A stretch of DNA of 64,000 nt from CAVQYV01 sp963718295 [NCBI: uncultured Methylomirabilota bacterium] (GCA_963718295.1 CAVQYV010000004.1:310001-374000); one strand, 5' to 3'. Counted from the stretch's first letter, positions 1 to 8,973 are shown. A program made the numbers and translations. Notes: generated from the letters alone by a model not told the origin.

Positions 1-2
1 GA

Positions 3-812
3 GACAGGGTGGAGGGCTTTGCCGCGGGAGATCTGGTAGCCGGGGAGACCCATATCCCCTGTGGTCAGTGCTATCAGTGCAAGACGGGCCTGCAGCATAT
101 CTGTCAGGACATGAAGATCCTCGGCATCCACACTGAGGGGGCCTTCGCGGAGTACATGGCGATGCCCGCGGTGTGTGCCTGGAAGCTGCCCAAGGGATTC
201 AGCCCGGAACTGGGGGCGATCTTGGAGCCGATTGGGGTGGGCACCCATGGAGCCATGGTGGGGCCTGTGGGGGCGAAGACGGTGGCGGTGTTGGGGTGCG
301 GCCCCATCGGCTGTTTCGCCATCGGGGTAGTCAAGGCCTGCGGGGCATTGAAGATCTATGCCTCGGATGTGAGCGATATGCGCCTCGAGATCGCCAAGAA
401 GATGGGGGCTACCGTCACCTACAATGCCGATAAGGTGGATGTGACGGCCGAGATCCTGAAGGAAACGAATGGGTGTGGTGTGGATGTGGTGCTGGATGTG
501 AGCGGCGCACCCGGCGCGATCAAGACGGGGGTCAATGTGGTGCGCAAAGCGGGGCGCTTCACCTTCGTCGGGATCCCGGACCAGCAGGTGGTCCTGGATA
601 TCCCCAATGAATTCATCTACAAGGAGACGGAGGTAAAGGGGATCACTGGCCGCATCATGTGGGAGACCTGGTTTCAGGTCACCAACCTGCTCAATTCGGG
701 CCTGCTCAAGGTGGATCCGGTGATCACCCATCGCTTCCCGCTGGAGGGATTCCAGGAGGCCTTTGAAAACGTGAAGCATCGAAGGGGCGGGAAAGTCCTC
801 TTCATCCATTAA
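3..812 (+). CDS. tdh: L-threonine 3-dehydrogenase-like zinc MDR dehydrogenase, 5' end missing
   Basis: This is the C-terminal three quarters of a medium-chain (MDR) zinc dehydrogenase. The reading frame is open to the window edge, so the start and the N-terminal catalytic zinc ligands lie outside. Visible parts are the structural zinc lobe (CGQCYQCKTGLQHIC, four Cys), a Rossmann motif (VLGCGPIGCFAIG) and a tail with GRIMWETW and ITHRF that closely matches E. coli Tdh from memory. Tdh oxidises L-threonine to 2-amino-3-ketobutyrate with NAD. Only 13 bp separate it from the enolase-superfamily gene that follows, so the two are probably co-transcribed. The real substrate could be another 1,2-amino-alcohol or polyol, because sorbitol and butanediol dehydrogenases share this fold. 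A second MDR enzyme of the same broad type lies at 11614-12696. Confidence 0.75.
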   Translation, partial: DRVEGFAAGDLVAGETHIPCGQCYQCKTGLQHICQDMKILGIHTEGAFAEYMAMPAVCAWKLPKGFSPELGAILEPIGVGTHGAMVGPVGAKTVAVLGCGPIGCFAIGVVKACGALKIYASDVSDMRLEIAKKMGATVTYNADKVDVTAEILKETNGCGVDVVLDVSGAPGAIKTGVNVVRKAGRFTFVGIPDQQVVLDIPNEFIYKETEVKGITGRIMWETWFQVTNLLNSGLLKVDPVITHRFPLEGFQEAFENVKHRRGGKVLFIH

Positions 813-825
813 GGGGACCCATTCG

Positions 826-1947
826 GTGAAGATAACCAAGATCGAGACTATCCTCCTCTCCTATCCCATGGGAGGGGAGATGCGGGACTCACGGCTCACC
901 TTTTCCCGGCGCTCCTGCATCCTCGTGAAAGTAGAGACGGATGCCGGGATCGTCGGCTGGGGAGAATCGGCGTGCTATGGGGGCCCGCTACGATCCACCC
1001 AGGCGGTGATCGAATTGGAATTGGCCCCCTATTTGATTGGGGAGGATCCCCTCTTCCCGGAGCGACACTGGGACAGGATCTATCAGGGGACGATCATGAG
1101 GGGCCGCCGGGGTCTGATCATCGCAGCCATGTCCGGCCTGGACATCGCCCTCTGGGACATCGTGGGGAAGGCGTGCGGGAGGCCCCTCTATCAGGTGCTG
1201 GGAGGAGCCCGGGATCGCATGCGGGCCTATGCCAGCGCCGGCTTCTATGCCCCGGGCAAGGGAAAGGAGGAGATCGCGAAGGAGATGGCCTCCTATGTGG
1301 ACCAGGGATATACCGCCGTGAAGATGAAGATCGGAGGTCTTTCCTTGAGGGAGGATCTGGAGCGGGTCCGGGCGGTCAGACAGGCCATCGGCCCGGAGGT
1401 GGAGCTGATGGTGGACGCCAACTGCGCCTATACGCCCAAGCAGGCGATGGCCATGGCCCAGCGGATGGAGGAGCTGGACATCGCCTGGTTCGAGGAGCCG
1501 GTCTCTTGCGACGATGTGGTGGGCAGTGCCCAGCTGGCTGCCTTCACCTCCATCCCCATCGACGGCTACGAGAGCGAGTTCTCCCGCTTCGCCTTCCGGG
1601 ACCTCATCGTCCAGCGGGCGGTGGACATCGTGCAGCCGGATTGCATCTGGACGGGAGGGATCAGCGAGTGCCGCAAGATCGCAGCCATGGCCTCGGCCTT
1701 CAATCTGCCCTGTGTCCCCCATTCTTTCTCCTCGGCGGTGGCCATGGCGGCCAATATGCACCTCATTGCCTCCGTTCCCAATGGATATATTCTCGAGATG
1801 GATCGCAACCCCAATCCCCTCCGGGAGGAATTGATTCAGGAGCCGTTTCGCATCGATGGCGAGAGCCGCGTGAGGATGCCCGAGGGGCCGGGGCTGGGAA
1901 TCGAGATCGACGATGAGATCCTCCGGAAGTATCGGGTGGATCAATAA
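826..1947 (+). CDS. Mandelate racemase/muconate lactonizing enzyme family protein
   Basis: This 373-residue enolase-superfamily enzyme is the usual length for the MR/MLE group. The alpha-proton abstraction motif KMK (K166, K168) is present. The three metal ligands are expected at D197 (VDAN), E223 or E224 (FEEP) and E249 (GYES), and H299 (PHSFSS) is the likely second acid/base. The KxK plus His set is that of sugar-acid dehydratases and racemases, which remove the proton alpha to a carboxylate. The exact substrate cannot be read from sequence. The start is GTG, 13 bp after the dehydrogenase stop, with a weak GGGGA ribosome site. Neighbours (dehydrogenase, PanB, transketolase, symporter) suggest uptake and breakdown of a hydroxy or sugar acid. 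The family assignment is firm; the role is inferred. Confidence 0.9.
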   Translation: MKITKIETILLSYPMGGEMRDSRLTFSRRSCILVKVETDAGIVGWGESACYGGPLRSTQAVIELELAPYLIGEDPLFPERHWDRIYQGTIMRGRRGLIIAAMSGLDIALWDIVGKACGRPLYQVLGGARDRMRAYASAGFYAPGKGKEEIAKEMASYVDQGYTAVKMKIGGLSLREDLERVRAVRQAIGPEVELMVDANCAYTPKQAMAMAQRMEELDIAWFEEPVSCDDVVGSAQLAAFTSIPIDGYESEFSRFAFRDLIVQRAVDIVQPDCIWTGGISECRKIAAMASAFNLPCVPHSFSSAVAMAANMHLIASVPNGYILEMDRNPNPLREELIQEPFRIDGESRVRMPEGPGLGIEIDDEILRKYRVDQ

Positions 1948-1999
1948 AGCAAGGAGCCAGCCGGGCGGCGTGAGCTGCCCTTAAATAAAGGAGGATTCG

Positions 2000-2863
2000 A
2001 TGGAAGAGAAGAAGGAAGAGCGCAAGAAGATCACCGCCCCCATGCTGACGGAGATGAAGCAGAAGGGGCAAAAGTTCTCCATGATCACCTGTTACGATTA
2101 CCCCTTCGCGGTGATGGTGGATGCGGCAGGAATCGATGTGGTCCTGGTGGGCGATTCCCTGGGGATGACCATGCTCGGTTACGAGACCACTCTGCCGGTG
2201 ACCATGGATATGATGATCCATCACGCCAAGGCAGTGCGACGCGGGCTGAAATACCCCTTGCTGATCGGGGATATGCCCTTCATGGCCTACCAGGCCTCGG
2301 TGGAAGAGGCAGTGCGCAACGCGGGCCGCTTCATGAAGGAGGCGGAGTGCGACGCCATCAAACTGGAGGGAGGGGCCTCGGTGATTCCCCAGGTCAAGGC
2401 GATCGTGCAGTCGGGCATCCCGATGATGGGACACCTGGGCCTCACCCCGCAATCGATCTTTGCCTTCGGCGGCTTCAAGGCCCAGGGCAGGTCGGCCATG
2501 GCCGCCAAGAAGATTCTGGATGATGCTTTGGCCCTGGAGGACGCGGGGGCCTTCGCAGTCCTGCTGGAGTGCGTCCCCATGAAGGTCTCCGAGATCATCA
2601 CCAAGAGGCTCACTGTGCCCACCGTCAGCATCGGCGCCGGCCTGGGCTGCGATGGGCAATGCCTCATCTTCCACGACATGTTCGGCATGTTTCCCCGCTT
2701 CACCCCCAAGTTCGTGAAGAAATACGGAAATGTCTATGACGTGGTGGTGGGAGGACTGAAGCAGTTTGCGGATGATATTCAGAAACAAGTCTTCCCCGAG
2801 GAGCAGCACGGCTTCAAGATCCCGGATGCGGAATTCCAGCAATTCCTGGATCTGACCAAATAA
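2000..2863 (+). CDS. panB: 3-methyl-2-oxobutanoate hydroxymethyltransferase (PanB)
   Basis: This 287-residue (beta/alpha)8 enzyme is full length for PanB, which transfers a hydroxymethyl group from methylene-tetrahydrofolate to 2-oxoisovalerate in pantothenate synthesis. The expected metal ligands are visible at D52 (VGDSLG), D91 (GDMPFM) and E123 (KLEGG), and the catalytic Glu at E190 (LLECVP). SIGAG and the MFGMFPRFTPKF stretch are also typical. A good AAGGAGG ribosome site precedes the ATG. The context is odd: panC lies 53 kb away at 56015, while this gene sits between an enolase-superfamily enzyme and a transketolase. It may therefore be the house copy displaced, or a paralogue doing an aldol or retro-aldol step in the surrounding pathway. 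All catalytic residues favour genuine PanB chemistry. Confidence 0.88.
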   Translation: MEEKKEERKKITAPMLTEMKQKGQKFSMITCYDYPFAVMVDAAGIDVVLVGDSLGMTMLGYETTLPVTMDMMIHHAKAVRRGLKYPLLIGDMPFMAYQASVEEAVRNAGRFMKEAECDAIKLEGGASVIPQVKAIVQSGIPMMGHLGLTPQSIFAFGGFKAQGRSAMAAKKILDDALALEDAGAFAVLLECVPMKVSEIITKRLTVPTVSIGAGLGCDGQCLIFHDMFGMFPRFTPKFVKKYGNVYDVVVGGLKQFADDIQKQVFPEEQHGFKIPDAEFQQFLDLTK

Positions 2864-2875
2864 GGGAGGCGAACG

Positions 2876-2910
2876 AGGCCCCAGGGAGATCACCTGGGGC
2901 CTTTTCTTTT
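2876..2910 (+). terminator. Rho-independent terminator after panB
   Basis: A perfect 10-bp stem, AGGCCCCAGG (2876-2885) with CCTGGGGCCT (2893-2902), has a 7-nt loop and is followed by TTTCTTTT. It ends the first transcription unit 13 bp after the panB stop. The downstream transketolase genes begin only 20 bp later, so they need some read-through or their own promoter, which I cannot see. Confidence 0.9.
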
Positions 2911-2922
2911 GAGGAGGAATAC

Positions 2923-3765
2923 ATGGTTTCCCTCGATACTTTGAGAAGCTTGGAGGAGAGGGCGCGAGCGATCCGGGCCCACGTGATCCGGATGGTCTAT
3001 ACGGCTCAATCGGGTCATATTGGTCCCAGCCTCTCCATTGCCGATATCCTTGCCGTCCTCTATTTCCAGGTGATGCGGATCGATCCCCGAAATCCTGCTT
3101 GGCCGGCCCGAGATCGCCTCGTCCTCTCCAAGGGACATGGATGTGCGGCCTGGTATGCGGCCCTGTCGGAGCGCGGCTATTTTCCTCAGGAGGAGCTCTT
3201 GACCTTCCGGCGTCTTGGGAGCCGGCTCCAGGGGCACCCGGATATGGCGAAGACGCCGGGGGTGGATATGACCGCGGGCTCCCTGGGCCATGGGCTCTCC
3301 GCCGGACTGGGAATGGCCCTGGCCGCCCGGATCGACGGCCTGGATTATCGCACCTATGTAATCCTGGGAGACGGGGAGATTCAGGAGGGGCTGGTCTGGG
3401 AGGCGGCCATGGCGGCTCCCCAGGCCGGGTTGGGCAATCTGGTAGCCATCATCGATTATAACGGCTGGCAGAGCGGCGGGGCCGTGGGGGAGATCATGTC
3501 TTTGGAGCCCCTGGCCGCGAAGTGGCAGGCCTTTGGCTGGGCTACCCAGGAGATCGATGGACACAACCTGGAGGCCATCCTGGGAGCATTGGATCGGGCC
3601 CAGGCCCCCCAGGGTCAGCCCTCGGCGATCATTGCCCATACCATCAAGGGCAAAGGGGTCTCCTTCATGGAGAACGATAATAAGTGGCATATGACCGCCC
3701 CCACCCGGGAGGAAGCGGAGAGGGCCCTGGTCGAGCTATTGGGGAAGGAGGTGAGGCTTTCATGA
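2923..3765 (+). CDS. Transketolase, N-terminal (TPP-binding) subunit
   Basis: This 280-residue protein equals the first half of transketolase. It contains the ThDP/Mg motif GDGEIQEG...DYNG, the substrate/cofactor His stretches SGHIGPSLS and LSKGHG, and GSLGHGLS. In two-subunit transketolases this chain pairs with a separate pyrimidine-binding subunit, which is the next gene. Such split enzymes move two-carbon ketol units between sugars. In catabolic operons they also act on unusual ketoses such as apulose phosphate or sulfofructose. A GAGGAGG-like ribosome site precedes the ATG. The stop overlaps the next start as ATGA, which implies coupled translation and an equimolar complex. The family is clear; the donor and acceptor sugars are unknown. 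Confidence 0.92.
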   Translation: MVSLDTLRSLEERARAIRAHVIRMVYTAQSGHIGPSLSIADILAVLYFQVMRIDPRNPAWPARDRLVLSKGHGCAAWYAALSERGYFPQEELLTFRRLGSRLQGHPDMAKTPGVDMTAGSLGHGLSAGLGMALAARIDGLDYRTYVILGDGEIQEGLVWEAAMAAPQAGLGNLVAIIDYNGWQSGGAVGEIMSLEPLAAKWQAFGWATQEIDGHNLEAILGALDRAQAPQGQPSAIIAHTIKGKGVSFMENDNKWHMTAPTREEAERALVELLGKEVRLS

Positions 3766-4730
3766 CCGAGTCCAGATCCACCATTGAGGCGTTTGGTAAG
3801 GCCCTCTGCGAGGTGGCCCAGGAGAGGAAAGAGGTGGTGGCCCTGGTCGCCGACACCTTGAAATCGATGGCTGTCCTGCCCTGCAAAGAGGTCTGCTCGG
3901 ATCGGGTCTTCGATCTGGGCATTGCGGAGCAGAACATGATGATGGCGGCCGCAGGCCTGGCCAGCACCGGGAAGATCGTCTTTGTGGCCAGCTATGCCGT
4001 CTTCCTTTCCATGCGCACCCTGGAGCAGATCCGGACCTTCATTGCCTATCCGGGCTTACGGGTGCGGGTGGTGGCGGGTCTCGGGGGCTTTTCGGGCGCC
4101 CTGGATGGGGTCACCCATCAGGGCACGGAGGATCTCTCCATCATGCGTTCGATTCCCAACATGGCGGTGATCAATCCCGCGGATGCCGTCGAGGTGGAAA
4201 AGGCGGTTAAGGGATTGGTGGACTGGCCTGGACCGGCGTATCTGCGCCTGGCCCGGATCAAGTCCCCGGTCCTTTTCGGAGAGGACCATCCCTTTGAGAT
4301 TGGGAAGGCGAACCTTCTGCGGTCTGCCGGGAAAGATGTAGCACTGATCGCCACCGGCCTTCCCGTGGGTCTTGCCCTGGAGGCAGCATCTGCCCTGGAA
4401 GGGGAGGGAATTTCCGCCTCGGTCCTGGAATGTCACACCTTGAAGCCCATCGACAAGGAGGCGATCACCTTGGTAGCCTCCCAATGTGGAACGGCGGTGA
4501 CCATCGAGGAGAACAACATCGTGGGCGGACTCGGATCAGCGGTGGCAGAGGTCCTATCCGAGAGCTATCCCATTCCCGTCCTCCGCCTGGGCATCCAAGA
4601 CCGCTTCGGCGAATCGGCCTCCCAGGATCAGCTCTGGACGGAGGCAGGCCTTACGGTGGAAAATGTGGTGCACTTGGCGAAGCGGGCCCTTTTCCTCAAG
4701 GGGGACCTCGCTGGCAGAAGACTGGGATAA
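3762..4730 (+). CDS. Transketolase, C-terminal subunit
   Basis: This 322-residue partner of the preceding gene has the pyrimidine-binding domain with the catalytic Glu in DLGIAEQNMM, a GVTHQGTEDLSIMR segment, and the C-terminal transketolase domain (IEENNIVGGLGSAV). Together the two chains rebuild a full transketolase of about 600 residues. An open frame extends upstream to 3684, but the ATG at 3762 forms an ATGA overlap with the first subunit and gives the family's normal N-terminus (STIEAFGKAL), so I chose it. The symporter follows after 30 bp. The protein is cytoplasmic. Confidence 0.92.
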   Translation: MTESRSTIEAFGKALCEVAQERKEVVALVADTLKSMAVLPCKEVCSDRVFDLGIAEQNMMMAAAGLASTGKIVFVASYAVFLSMRTLEQIRTFIAYPGLRVRVVAGLGGFSGALDGVTHQGTEDLSIMRSIPNMAVINPADAVEVEKAVKGLVDWPGPAYLRLARIKSPVLFGEDHPFEIGKANLLRSAGKDVALIATGLPVGLALEAASALEGEGISASVLECHTLKPIDKEAITLVASQCGTAVTIEENNIVGGLGSAVAEVLSESYPIPVLRLGIQDRFGESASQDQLWTEAGLTVENVVHLAKRALFLKGDLAGRRLG

Positions 4731-4760
4731 GTCGGAGGAAGAAGAAGGGAGAGGTTTGCG

Positions 4761-6464
4761 ATGAAGCGCTTGGATTGGATCATCCTATGGACCTCGATTG
4801 CGGTCGTGTTGTTGGCCGGACTTCCTTTCCGCAGGTACATCCGATCGGTCAAGGATTACCTGTTGGCAGGCAGGACCCAGCCCTGGTACCTTTTGGCCCC
4901 CTCGTGTCAGGCGGTACAATGCGATGTGGGAGACTTCTTCGGTGCGGCATCCTTCATCTATCAGCACGGGCTGTTTGGCCTGACCTATTGGATTGTGGCC
5001 CAGCCTTTCGGTTGGCTTCTCGGTGCCAATATCACCATTCCCTATCTGTATCGAAGCGGCGTCTGGACGCCGGCGGAGTGGCTGGAGATTCGCTTCAATG
5101 CCCCGGCTCGCCTGTGGGGGGCCTTACTGATAGTGCTGCAGCGGATCTTCGTCATGGGGAACATGATCCTGGGGACCGCGCTGCTCTTCAAGGTCCTGGT
5201 CGGATCTCCTATGATTTGGGGGGTGGGCGTCGCCATCTTTCTGGGATCCCTGTATGTCCTGTTCGGGGGAGTGGCGGCCACGGTTACAGTGGGAACCGCC
5301 CAGCTGATCTTGATGAGTGTAGGTGCCTGGGCCATGCTGATCGTCGCCTGGTCCAAGACCGGGGGGCTGCCCGCGGTGGCTGCCCAGTTTCCCCAATATC
5401 TTCATGTCGCCACCCAGCCGAGCTTTCCTCAGCTTCTGCCCGGCTTGGCCGTGTTGGGCTCCCTATTTTCGGTGGGAGGCTATCCGGTCTATCAGGCGGA
5501 GCAGACCTCTCGTCCCCTCTCGGCCCGCACCGAGCACGATGCCCGACTGGGCTATCTCTTCGCCGGTCCGGTCTGTTACATCCATCAGGGGGCAATCCTA
5601 ATCACAGGTCTCTTCGGACTCTTGATCTACGGGGCGGCGAATTCGTCCCTGGTACCCAGAGATATCCTCTATCCCTTGATGATGGTGAAGTTCCTGCCCT
5701 CCGGCCTGTTGGGAATTGTGGCCGCCTCGGTCATGGCGGCTACCATCTCCACCGTGGCGGCCAATGCCCAATCCTGTGCTGGGATGGTCACCCGAGACAT
5801 ATATGGGAGGCTGCTCTACAGGAAGGGCTCTGAAGACCACTATATGCGAGTGTCCCGGGTGCTCACCGCGCTCTGGTTTCTCCTGGGGGCGGCCTTGGTG
5901 CCCATCATCTCCAAGGGAGGTATGGCCAATACCTATGTCAAGGTCACGGGTGCCTACGTAACCCCGCTGATGCCCACGATGCTCCTGTCGGTTCTTTATC
6001 GCCGGGCGAGCCGCTGGGCGGGATTTGGCGCCATGATCCTGGGGGGAACCTTCGGCACCTTCGTGACGGTGATCCCTATCATCAAGCTGGGGATCTGGGG
6101 GCATTTCTTGGTCTTCCCGGCTGTCAATTTCGCCTTCTCTGCCCTGGCCTTCTTCTTCATCTCCGAGCTGGAAAATGCCCTGCGGGGGACCAGACCCAGG
6201 TCTGAGTGGGAGGGGCGAGTCATAGGAACCTTCCCCGAGAACCTGAGACAATACGCCGACATCGAAGACGCCATCCGCCGCCGGGCCTATGTCGAGGCCG
6301 ATAGCCAGGGAGTCATCGATTCGGCCCTGGCAAAGGGCGAGGTGGTACTCAAGACGGGCAAGCCGATCTATGGGAGCTCGGGAATCCCGTGGTACAAGCA
6401 GGTCTGGTTCTGGAGCATTGTGGTGGGGGTAATCGAGGTCCTGACGGTAATCCTTTTGTGGTAA
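4761..6464 (+). CDS. Sodium:solute symporter family (SSS) transporter
   Basis: This 567-residue hydrophobic membrane protein has about 13 predicted spans. It begins with a short N-terminal anchor, then the RSVKDYLLAGR segment typical of the SSS family (PutP, PanF, acetate permease), where YLLAGR is the usual post-TM1 motif. Family members couple sodium entry to uptake of proline, pantothenate, sugars or carboxylates. A soluble C-terminal stretch of about 70 residues (around 470-545) precedes a last TM segment. The ribosome site is GGGAGAGG. Its place between transketolase and the creatininase-family gene suggests that it imports the substrate of this cluster. A pantothenate-type permease is conceivable because of the nearby panB, but the sequence does not decide it. 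Confidence 0.9.
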   Translation: MKRLDWIILWTSIAVVLLAGLPFRRYIRSVKDYLLAGRTQPWYLLAPSCQAVQCDVGDFFGAASFIYQHGLFGLTYWIVAQPFGWLLGANITIPYLYRSGVWTPAEWLEIRFNAPARLWGALLIVLQRIFVMGNMILGTALLFKVLVGSPMIWGVGVAIFLGSLYVLFGGVAATVTVGTAQLILMSVGAWAMLIVAWSKTGGLPAVAAQFPQYLHVATQPSFPQLLPGLAVLGSLFSVGGYPVYQAEQTSRPLSARTEHDARLGYLFAGPVCYIHQGAILITGLFGLLIYGAANSSLVPRDILYPLMMVKFLPSGLLGIVAASVMAATISTVAANAQSCAGMVTRDIYGRLLYRKGSEDHYMRVSRVLTALWFLLGAALVPIISKGGMANTYVKVTGAYVTPLMPTMLLSVLYRRASRWAGFGAMILGGTFGTFVTVIPIIKLGIWGHFLVFPAVNFAFSALAFFFISELENALRGTRPRSEWEGRVIGTFPENLRQYADIEDAIRRRAYVEADSQGVIDSALAKGEVVLKTGKPIYGSSGIPWYKQVWFWSIVVGVIEVLTVILLW

Positions 6465-6479
6465 AGGAGGAAAAGAGCC

Positions 6480-7247
6480 ATGATCCTATACAAGATGAAG
6501 TGGCCAGAGGTGAAGGCAGAGGTAGAGAAGGGAACCCCGGTGATCGTCCCGGTGGGCTCCACCGAGCAGCATGGCTATCATTTGCCGCTGGACACCGACA
6601 TGGCCATCTGCTATCACGTGGCCGAGAAGGCGGCGGAGCGCTCCCGGACCATCGTGGCTCCTCCTCTCAATTTCGGCTACAACGAGAAGGAGTGGATGTT
6701 TCCCGGTACCATCTCCCTCCAGAGCGAAACCTTGCTGCATTGTCTGGTAGATATCTGCGTCAGCCTGGCCCGCTCCGGGTTTCGCCGGATGGTCATCATC
6801 AACGGCCACGGCTATAATCGCTTCATCGCCCCCCAAGCGGCCCACATCGTCATGGAGAAGTCCGATGCCCTGGTGGCGGCCATCACCTACTGGGACTTGA
6901 TCTCCGACTTGGTGGCCCAGCACCGCGGATCGAAGTTGGGAGGGATCTCCCATTCCTGCGAGTTTGAGACCTCCTGTAAGCTCTACCTGGATCCGGAGCA
7001 CGTGGATATGAGCAAGGCAGTGGAAGAGATCCCGCCCATCATGTCCAAATTCACCTGGAGCGATCTGGCCTCCGCCTCCCCGGTGTACATCCGGGCCAGG
7101 TTCGACAAGCTATCGAAGTCCGGGGTGATGGGCAATCCCCTGGTTGCCTCGGCGGAGAAGGGGAAGATCTGGGTGGAGGGGGCCATCGAGCGGCTGGCCG
7201 ACTTCATGGAGCGCTTCAAGAAGGACTTCGACCACCTGCTGCCGTAG
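6480..7247 (+). CDS. Creatininase family amidohydrolase
   Basis: This 255-residue protein is the normal length for the creatininase fold. The metal-binding motifs are present: VGSTEQHG (Glu and His), DTD (Asp), NGHGYN (His) and HSCEFETS (Glu). Family members include creatinine amidohydrolase, the Fe(II)-dependent formamide hydrolase of riboflavin and F420 synthesis in archaea, and MftE of mycofactocin. All cut amide or cyclic amide bonds with a two-metal site. The gene follows the symporter by 15 bp with an AAAGGAGG ribosome site, and is the last gene of the run. Without riboflavin or mycofactocin genes nearby, a catabolic amide hydrolysis is the simplest guess. Confidence 0.88.
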   Translation: MILYKMKWPEVKAEVEKGTPVIVPVGSTEQHGYHLPLDTDMAICYHVAEKAAERSRTIVAPPLNFGYNEKEWMFPGTISLQSETLLHCLVDICVSLARSGFRRMVIINGHGYNRFIAPQAAHIVMEKSDALVAAITYWDLISDLVAQHRGSKLGGISHSCEFETSCKLYLDPEHVDMSKAVEEIPPIMSKFTWSDLASASPVYIRARFDKLSKSGVMGNPLVASAEKGKIWVEGAIERLADFMERFKKDFDHLLP

Positions 7248-7411
7248 GCGCACGACGCCTGCCGAAGCAGGGTTCAAGGGAAGGAATCAATGGTCCGTTC
7301 CCTCGATCCCTTTGATCCAATCGACTCCAAATGGACTATGCCCGATTGTAAGAAAGGGGTAACGAGGACGGGGCGCGTTTTGGGTTGTCCGTTCCTGACG
7401 GAGATGGTAGC

Positions 7412-7585
7412 ATGCAACTGGAAACCATACGTGCCTATGACGCGGCTAAAGCCTCCGGTGACGAAGCTATCCCTTTTGAGCAAGCCATTGCTGAGATCGA
7501 GCGCACCAAGAGCAGCCGCCGCAAGTTCGAGCGAGCGCTGTCCAAGGTGAAAGACAGAGAGCCGCAGCCCCACCACGTCCTTTGA
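7412..7585 (+). CDS. Small hypothetical protein, possibly an antitoxin remnant
   Basis: This 57-codon ORF starts at ATG (MQLETIRAYDAAKASG) and contains AIPFEQAIAEIER followed by a basic stretch and a short tail. The central part resembles the C-terminal half of some RelB/Phd-like antitoxins as I remember them, but no toxin gene follows and no ribosome site is evident. It may be a real small protein, the stump of a lost toxin-antitoxin pair, or chance. Function unknown. Confidence 0.3.
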   Translation: MQLETIRAYDAAKASGDEAIPFEQAIAEIERTKSSRRKFERALSKVKDREPQPHHVL

Positions 7586-7664
7586 GGAGGCAATGAATCC
7601 TCCTCTTTCGGGCGACCGATCGTGATTCCTCGTGGTCGGAATGCCTTTTCCCGCAGCGGGGTTG

Positions 7665-7833
7665 CGGTCCGGCCGCCCCTTCGCTCCCACGGGCATTCGC
7701 TCCATAGAGATCGGCAGGCCGAGAACTCGCCCTCCTCCAAAGCCGATCGGAGGGCTCAGACAGCTCGGCCTGACCTCCCCGATCTCTCCTCGCTCATAGC
7801 CGCCCAAGGTCGCTCAGGACTTGTCCGGACCGG
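7665..7833. repeat. Palindromic dispersed repeat, copy A
   Basis: This 169-bp element is about 90% identical by hand count to 11387-11557, in the same orientation. The ends are CGGTCCGG and CCGGACCGG, which form a terminal inverted repeat. Nested inside are three further perfect pairs: AGAGATCGG (7706-7714) with CCGATCTCT (7779-7787), AGGCCGAG (7716-7723) with CTCGGCCT (7764-7771), and CCCTCC (7730-7735) with GGAGGG (7749-7754). No protein is encoded. The structure suggests a MITE- or REP-like element, or a structured RNA. Confidence 0.8.
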
Positions 7834-8048
7834 CAGGAGAGTGTGCGGGGCCTCCCTGGCAGGATCACTTGCACCACCGCGGTGTATATTCCAACGGTTA
7901 TCTTTGCACCCCCTCCGTGTGGTGGGAGATGCCGCTTCAAGAACCGGTTACCACGCGTGATGTTACGTGTTGATCTCTGCGGACCCAGGGGACCCTTGGA
8001 TCTCGTCCCCTTTTGCCCTTCACCCGCTTGCATGCCAGGGAGGTAGCC

Positions 8049-8973
8049 ATGCGCCGCATCTTAATCGTTCTATCGCTGCTCCTACTGCTGTTTACCCTCG
8101 CTTACGCTGCCCAAAATCCCGCCCTGGATCAGGCCTCCCCGGAGCCGACATACCAGGACCCCGTCACCGCCATGGAGTTCGTCCTGGTGAGGGGGGGCTG
8201 CTACCCGATGGGGGACACCTTCGGGGATGGCGATCCCGACGAGAAACCGGTCCACGAGGTCTGCGTCGGTGACTTCTCCCTGGCCCGGCACGAGGTCACC
8301 GTGGGGCAGTTCCAGCAAGTTCGTGAACGCCACCGGATACCGGACCGAGGCGGAGCGAGAGGGCTGGGCATATGCCCTGATCGACCAAGGATGGGCCCAG
8401 GTCAAGGATCGGAGCTGGAGGAACCCCGGTTTCTCCCAGACCGATCGGCACCCTGTGGTCTGCGTCTCCTGGAACGATGCCCGGGCCTTCCTCGATTGGC
8501 TCAGCCAAAAGTCCGGCAAGGCCTTCCGCCTCCCCACCGAGGCGGAGTGGGAGTATGCGGCGCGCTCCGGAGGCAAGAGCTATAAATGCAGTTGGGGAAA
8601 CGGGAGCCCCTCCGGCAATATCGCGGACGAGGCGATCAAACGCGCCTATCCGCAGGTGAAAGGCCAATGGGAGGGATACGACGACGGCTTCGTCTATACC
8701 GCCCCGGTGGGGAGCTTCTCTCCCAATGAACTGGGCCTTTATGATATGACCGGAAATGTCTGGGAGTGGTGTCAGGACTGGTACGGGAAGGACTATTATG
8801 CCAGCAGCCCTAAAGACAATCCTTCCGGGCCGGGCAGCGGCGAGGGTCGAATTGTTCGCGGCGGTTCCTGGCTCAATGGGCCGAGGAACGTTCGGGCTGC
8901 GAGCCGGGGCTGGTTCGACCCGTCGTCCCGGTACGTCAGCGGCGGCTTGCGCCTGGTCCTCCCCCTCCGGTGA
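8049..8973 (+). pseudogene. Secreted FGE-sulfatase (SUMF1-like) domain protein, frameshifted
   Basis: The gene starts at ATG 8049 after a GGGAGG ribosome site and encodes a signal peptide (MRRILIV...LAYA) followed by a formylglycine-generating-enzyme-like domain. The frame changes at about 8316. Upstream, LARHEVTVGQFQ is in one frame; downstream, FVNATGYRTEAE continues in the +1 frame to LPLR at 8973. Removing one C at 8316 restores a continuous product of about 307 residues. The domain has PVVCVSWNDA, FRLPTEAEWEYAAR, GNVWEWCQDW and RGGSW, which are hallmark SUMF1-fold motifs. The Cys that follows RGGSW in active FGE is absent (RGGSWLNG), so even the intact protein would not be a sulfatase activator. 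No sulfatase gene is near. The shift is a real mutation or a read error. Confidence 0.85.

Larger units (their letters stand above)
7248..8048. other. 800-bp stretch with only a tiny ORF and a repeat
   Basis: No full-size gene reads through this stretch on either strand. It holds a 57-codon ORF (7412-7585) that may be an antitoxin remnant, a 170-bp palindromic repeat (7665-7833), and the region upstream of the broken FGE-like gene. No convincing promoter with both boxes was found. It looks like decayed accessory DNA. Confidence 0.6.
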
